DNA of 64,000 nucleotides from Prochloron sp965198675. GTDB lineage: Bacteria; Cyanobacteriota; Cyanobacteriia; Cyanobacteriales; Prochloraceae. This document shows, in pieces, positions 62,185-64,000 of the stretch (position 1 is its first letter; every line of letters starts with the position of its first letter). The DNA lies in the NCBI GenBank assembly GCA_965198675.1, contig OZ240666.1, positions 1,302,001 to 1,366,000 of the forward strand, in the 5' to 3' direction. The notes beneath the pieces were generated by a model. That model worked only from the letters and a program-made list of their open reading frames with translations, did not search any database and had not been told where the DNA came from. The position numbers and the translations under genes are program-made.

Positions 62185-62224
62185 AAAAAAAGTATAATTG
62201 AGATGAAATTCTCAAGCTTAAACT

Positions 62225-62395
62225 ATGACGCATTAAACTGCGGTAGAATTTATCAAACAAGCTTATATAGAAATACAACGGGGCGATTTTTTCCTCCTTT
62301 ATTGGTTTGGCTGGATTTTTGGAAATAATTTTCGTGACTTTCCCCCCGATCGCTATGATTTTGTTCTGATTCCTTATACCCTCGAAAGCAGTTAA
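62225..62395 (+). pseudogene. Short gene remnant with an in-frame TAA
   Basis: From the ATG at 62225 the frame reads MTH-stop-TAVEFIKQAYIEIQRGDFFL and LYWFGWIFGNNFRDFPPDRY DFVLIPYTLESS-stop. The aromatic-rich segment looks like real coding sequence, but I do not recognise it and it is only 57 codons. It may be a fragment of a larger gene. Confidence is low. An R8 palindrome follows at about 62416-62437. Confidence 0.35.
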
Positions 62396-62455
62396 ATAGG
62401 GCGATCGTCTATAATGTAGGGTGGGCATCGCCCACCGCCCATCGCCAACATCCGC

Positions 62456-62503
62456 GCCCGCGAATGAATTGCGGGCTAACGTAATTAAACCCCTACAGGG
62501 TTT
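62456..62503. repeat. Dispersed repeat R5, inverted orientation
   Basis: GCCCGCGAATGAATTGCGGGC followed by AAACCCCTACAGGGTTT, the reverse of the copies at 12506 and 57127. The stretch 62504-62614 is AT-rich and empty. Confidence 0.75.
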
Positions 62504-62614
62504 CAATTGCCCGAATAGATATAGTTTATTTTGTAATACATTATATTACATTAATATTTAAATATAATAATATACAATAGGTAATGTAACAAAATAAACT
62601 CATCATCATTCATC

Positions 62615-64000
62615 TTATCGGCGTCCATCTGTGGTTTTGAAATGTTCCCGAAGCAGGTCATGAATAAACCGATAACCCCCACCCACTCTTTGCAGGAATA
62701 AACGATTTGTTGCGTAGTCCAAAAACCGAGCATAGTTCCAAGGTGCATAACCTTTCTTCCAAAGAACCAACCGCAAACTAATATTTTGTATGACAGGTAT
62801 TCCGCTTCTCAATATTCCTAACACAAATGCACGATTTATAACAAATATTAAGGTATGAAACCACCTTAAATTCTTCACTTCTTTCCAGCTCAAAGTTACA
62901 GACTCTAACCAAGGGCTACTCATCAACCCAATAGTTACTACATTTTTCAGAGAATTACAAATTCCTTGATTGGGGTAAGTTTTGTTCTGAAATTCTTGAG
63001 TTGATCGCATTGACATCTGCCCTAACATCAGACCTAACATTAGCACGTAAATCAACCCGGAAATCAACCCGAAAATCAACCCATAAATCAGCCCGAAAAT
63101 CAGTCCGGAAATCAGCCCGAAAATCAGCCAGTAAATCAGCCAGTAAATCAGCCCGAAAATCAACCCGTAAATCTGCTCGTAAAACCCTATTTCCCTTGGA
63201 GTCAACCAATAAGGAGCTATGTTATTAATAAAGAACTCAGTCTGATTTTCTTCAATCAACCGCTGGGCTAACCAACCCAACCACCGCCTCGTTTGCTCCT
63301 CCTCAGGCTTATTTTCCCCCTATAAGAACGTTTGAACATTCTGCGAATATAAGCTTCAAAGAGATAGTGTAACCGTTCCTCCTGGGAAGAGCACCCTTTC
63401 CATTGCAAAGGAGCAATTTCCTGAACAGACAGCACAAGAATCGTTAAAAACAAAGGTTTAGTCACCAATTCTTGTAACTCCCTATCTCCCCGAATACCTT
63501 CCCATAAATCCCTATTTCCCGTAGCTTCCAGAAACTGGAACACCTGCTGTTCCGTGAAAGGAAGTAGTTTCACAGCATTATTTAACTCCAGTTGTTCTTC
63601 ATAAAGACTATACTCTTCCCAACGACTGCAAACCACCACGGGTGTACTCCAACCAGGAAGAAACTGATTAATTTTCTCCACACACTTGGGTTGACGAGGT
63701 ACTGCTAACTCATCCAAACCATCCAAAAGAGGAATTATCGCCTGTTCTTGCACCAATTTCCGAGCCCTATCTTCCCTTATGCCATATTTAACCCCTCTCA
63801 ATTCCTGAACTAACCAATCCTCAAGACTCTGGTTATCCTGGTTCCAAGAAGGTAAACTAAATAGTACAGGAATAGGTTCTTCTTCATCTTCCATCGCTCT
63901 CTGAACCAAATTCTGAGCTAATTTAACCAATTCCGTAGTCTTTCCAGATCCAGATTCACCGAAAATAAACAGCTTCCCTCCAATCTCTTCCCTGTCAAAA
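62615..64000 (-). pseudogene. NACHT-domain NTPase with GLI-rich membrane repeats, frameshifted; 5' end beyond the window
   Basis: Transcribed leftwards from beyond base 64000. At the edge it reads FIFGESGSGKTTELVKLAQN, a Walker A, then ALPxW-like VLFSLPSWNQDNQSLEDWLV, AIIPLLDGLDELAVPRQPKC (NACHT Walker B with DGLDEL), VVVCSRWEEYSLY and KLLPFTEQQVFQFLEATG. After RRMFKRSYRG a shift at the five-base run 63316-63320 separates the rest, GENKPEEEQTRRWLGWLAQR, LIEENQTEFFINNIAPYWL, a membrane region of repeated GLI(F/Y/S) units (GLIFGLIYWLIYWLIFGLIS), and a C-terminus ending RFIHDLLREHF. NACHT proteins include bacterial immune receptors, but this membrane-repeat class in cyanobacteria is uncharacterised. 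The one-base shift may be a sequencing or slippage event. Confidence 0.85.
63040..63190 (-). repeat. 12-bp tandem coding repeats for GLI(F/Y/S) units
   Basis: Twelve-base units of the type ATCAACCCGAAA / ATCAGCCCGTAA on the plus strand encode repeated Gly-Leu-Ile-Phe, -Tyr or -Ser in the NACHT protein. Units are near-identical, so copy number is likely to vary between strains. The antisense frame gives Lys/Ser-rich polypeptides that are not real genes. Confidence 0.8.

Noticed and set aside
62456..62510. CRISPR-like repeat end (GGGTTTCAATTG)
   Set aside because: It is a single copy of the dispersed R5 repeat with two palindromes; no array follows.
63001..63228. Lys/Ser/Arg-rich reading frame on the plus strand
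   Set aside because: It is the antisense of the GLI-repeat region of the NACHT gene.

Overview
The window is chromosomal DNA from a cyanobacterium, probably one with a large, repeat-rich genome. The evidence is NDH-1 genes of the ndhF/ndhD type, a chlN remnant, a magnesium chelatase H subunit, a COP23 protein, PEP-CTERM-like proteins ending in PFEF tails, xisH/xisI remnants, many HIP1 octamers (GCGATCGC), and several dispersed palindromic repeat families of the kind seen in filamentous cyanobacteria. The genus cannot be named from this sequence alone.

Layout. 1-12.3 kb is mostly core metabolism: the 3' end of ndhF, ndhD, a membrane protein gene split by a palindrome, a GH13 sugar phosphorylase, a VWA protein, an arsenate-resistance pair (gap plus arsJ) behind an ArsR-type operator, a Ca/Na antiporter and cobM. 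12.3-27 kb is accessory: secreted proteases (one broken), a decayed COP23 gene, three tandem near-identical coiled-coil/PD-(D/E)XK genes, Uma2, and an operon made of a two-ATPase histidine kinase, a receiver, a small protein and a ComEC-like metallo-beta-lactamase protein. The last gene of that operon is split by a TnpB element. 27-36.5 kb holds the first of three identical IS5-type elements, tRNA-Arg(CCG), duplicated PEP-CTERM genes, a chlN fragment, and a 1.3-kilo-residue surface protein with ten 41-residue RCC1-like repeats and cadherin repeats. 36.5-47.4 kb has a type II NADH dehydrogenase, an adenylate cyclase, murJ, duplicated coiled-coil genes and a phospholipase D-like lipoprotein.

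47.5-52.7 kb is a nest of mobile DNA. An xisH gene was hit by an IS5-type element and by an IscB/HEARO element; the iscB gene was in turn hit by an IS607-type element, and small palindromic repeats were inserted into the transposon genes. 52.7-64 kb carries a Fur-family regulator, an SF2 helicase, a PIN toxin-antitoxin pair with a duplicated antitoxin, a dead IS, a 1205-residue Mg-chelatase H protein, an HNH endonuclease whose partner gene is interrupted by an orphan HEARO RNA, and a NACHT NTPase running off the right edge.

Two themes run through the window. First, short palindromic repeats of several families sit inside genes, especially tnpB, iscB and the IS607 resolvase, and inside loops of HEARO RNAs; in several cases removing the repeat restores the reading frame. 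Second, many genes are otherwise intact but carry one or two in-frame stops, often at a conserved tryptophan. The most interesting unexplained unit is the kinase-receiver-small protein-metallohydrolase operon at 20.1-25.3 kb. The most interesting non-coding theme is four HEARO (IscB omega-RNA) loci, three of them without an iscB gene.
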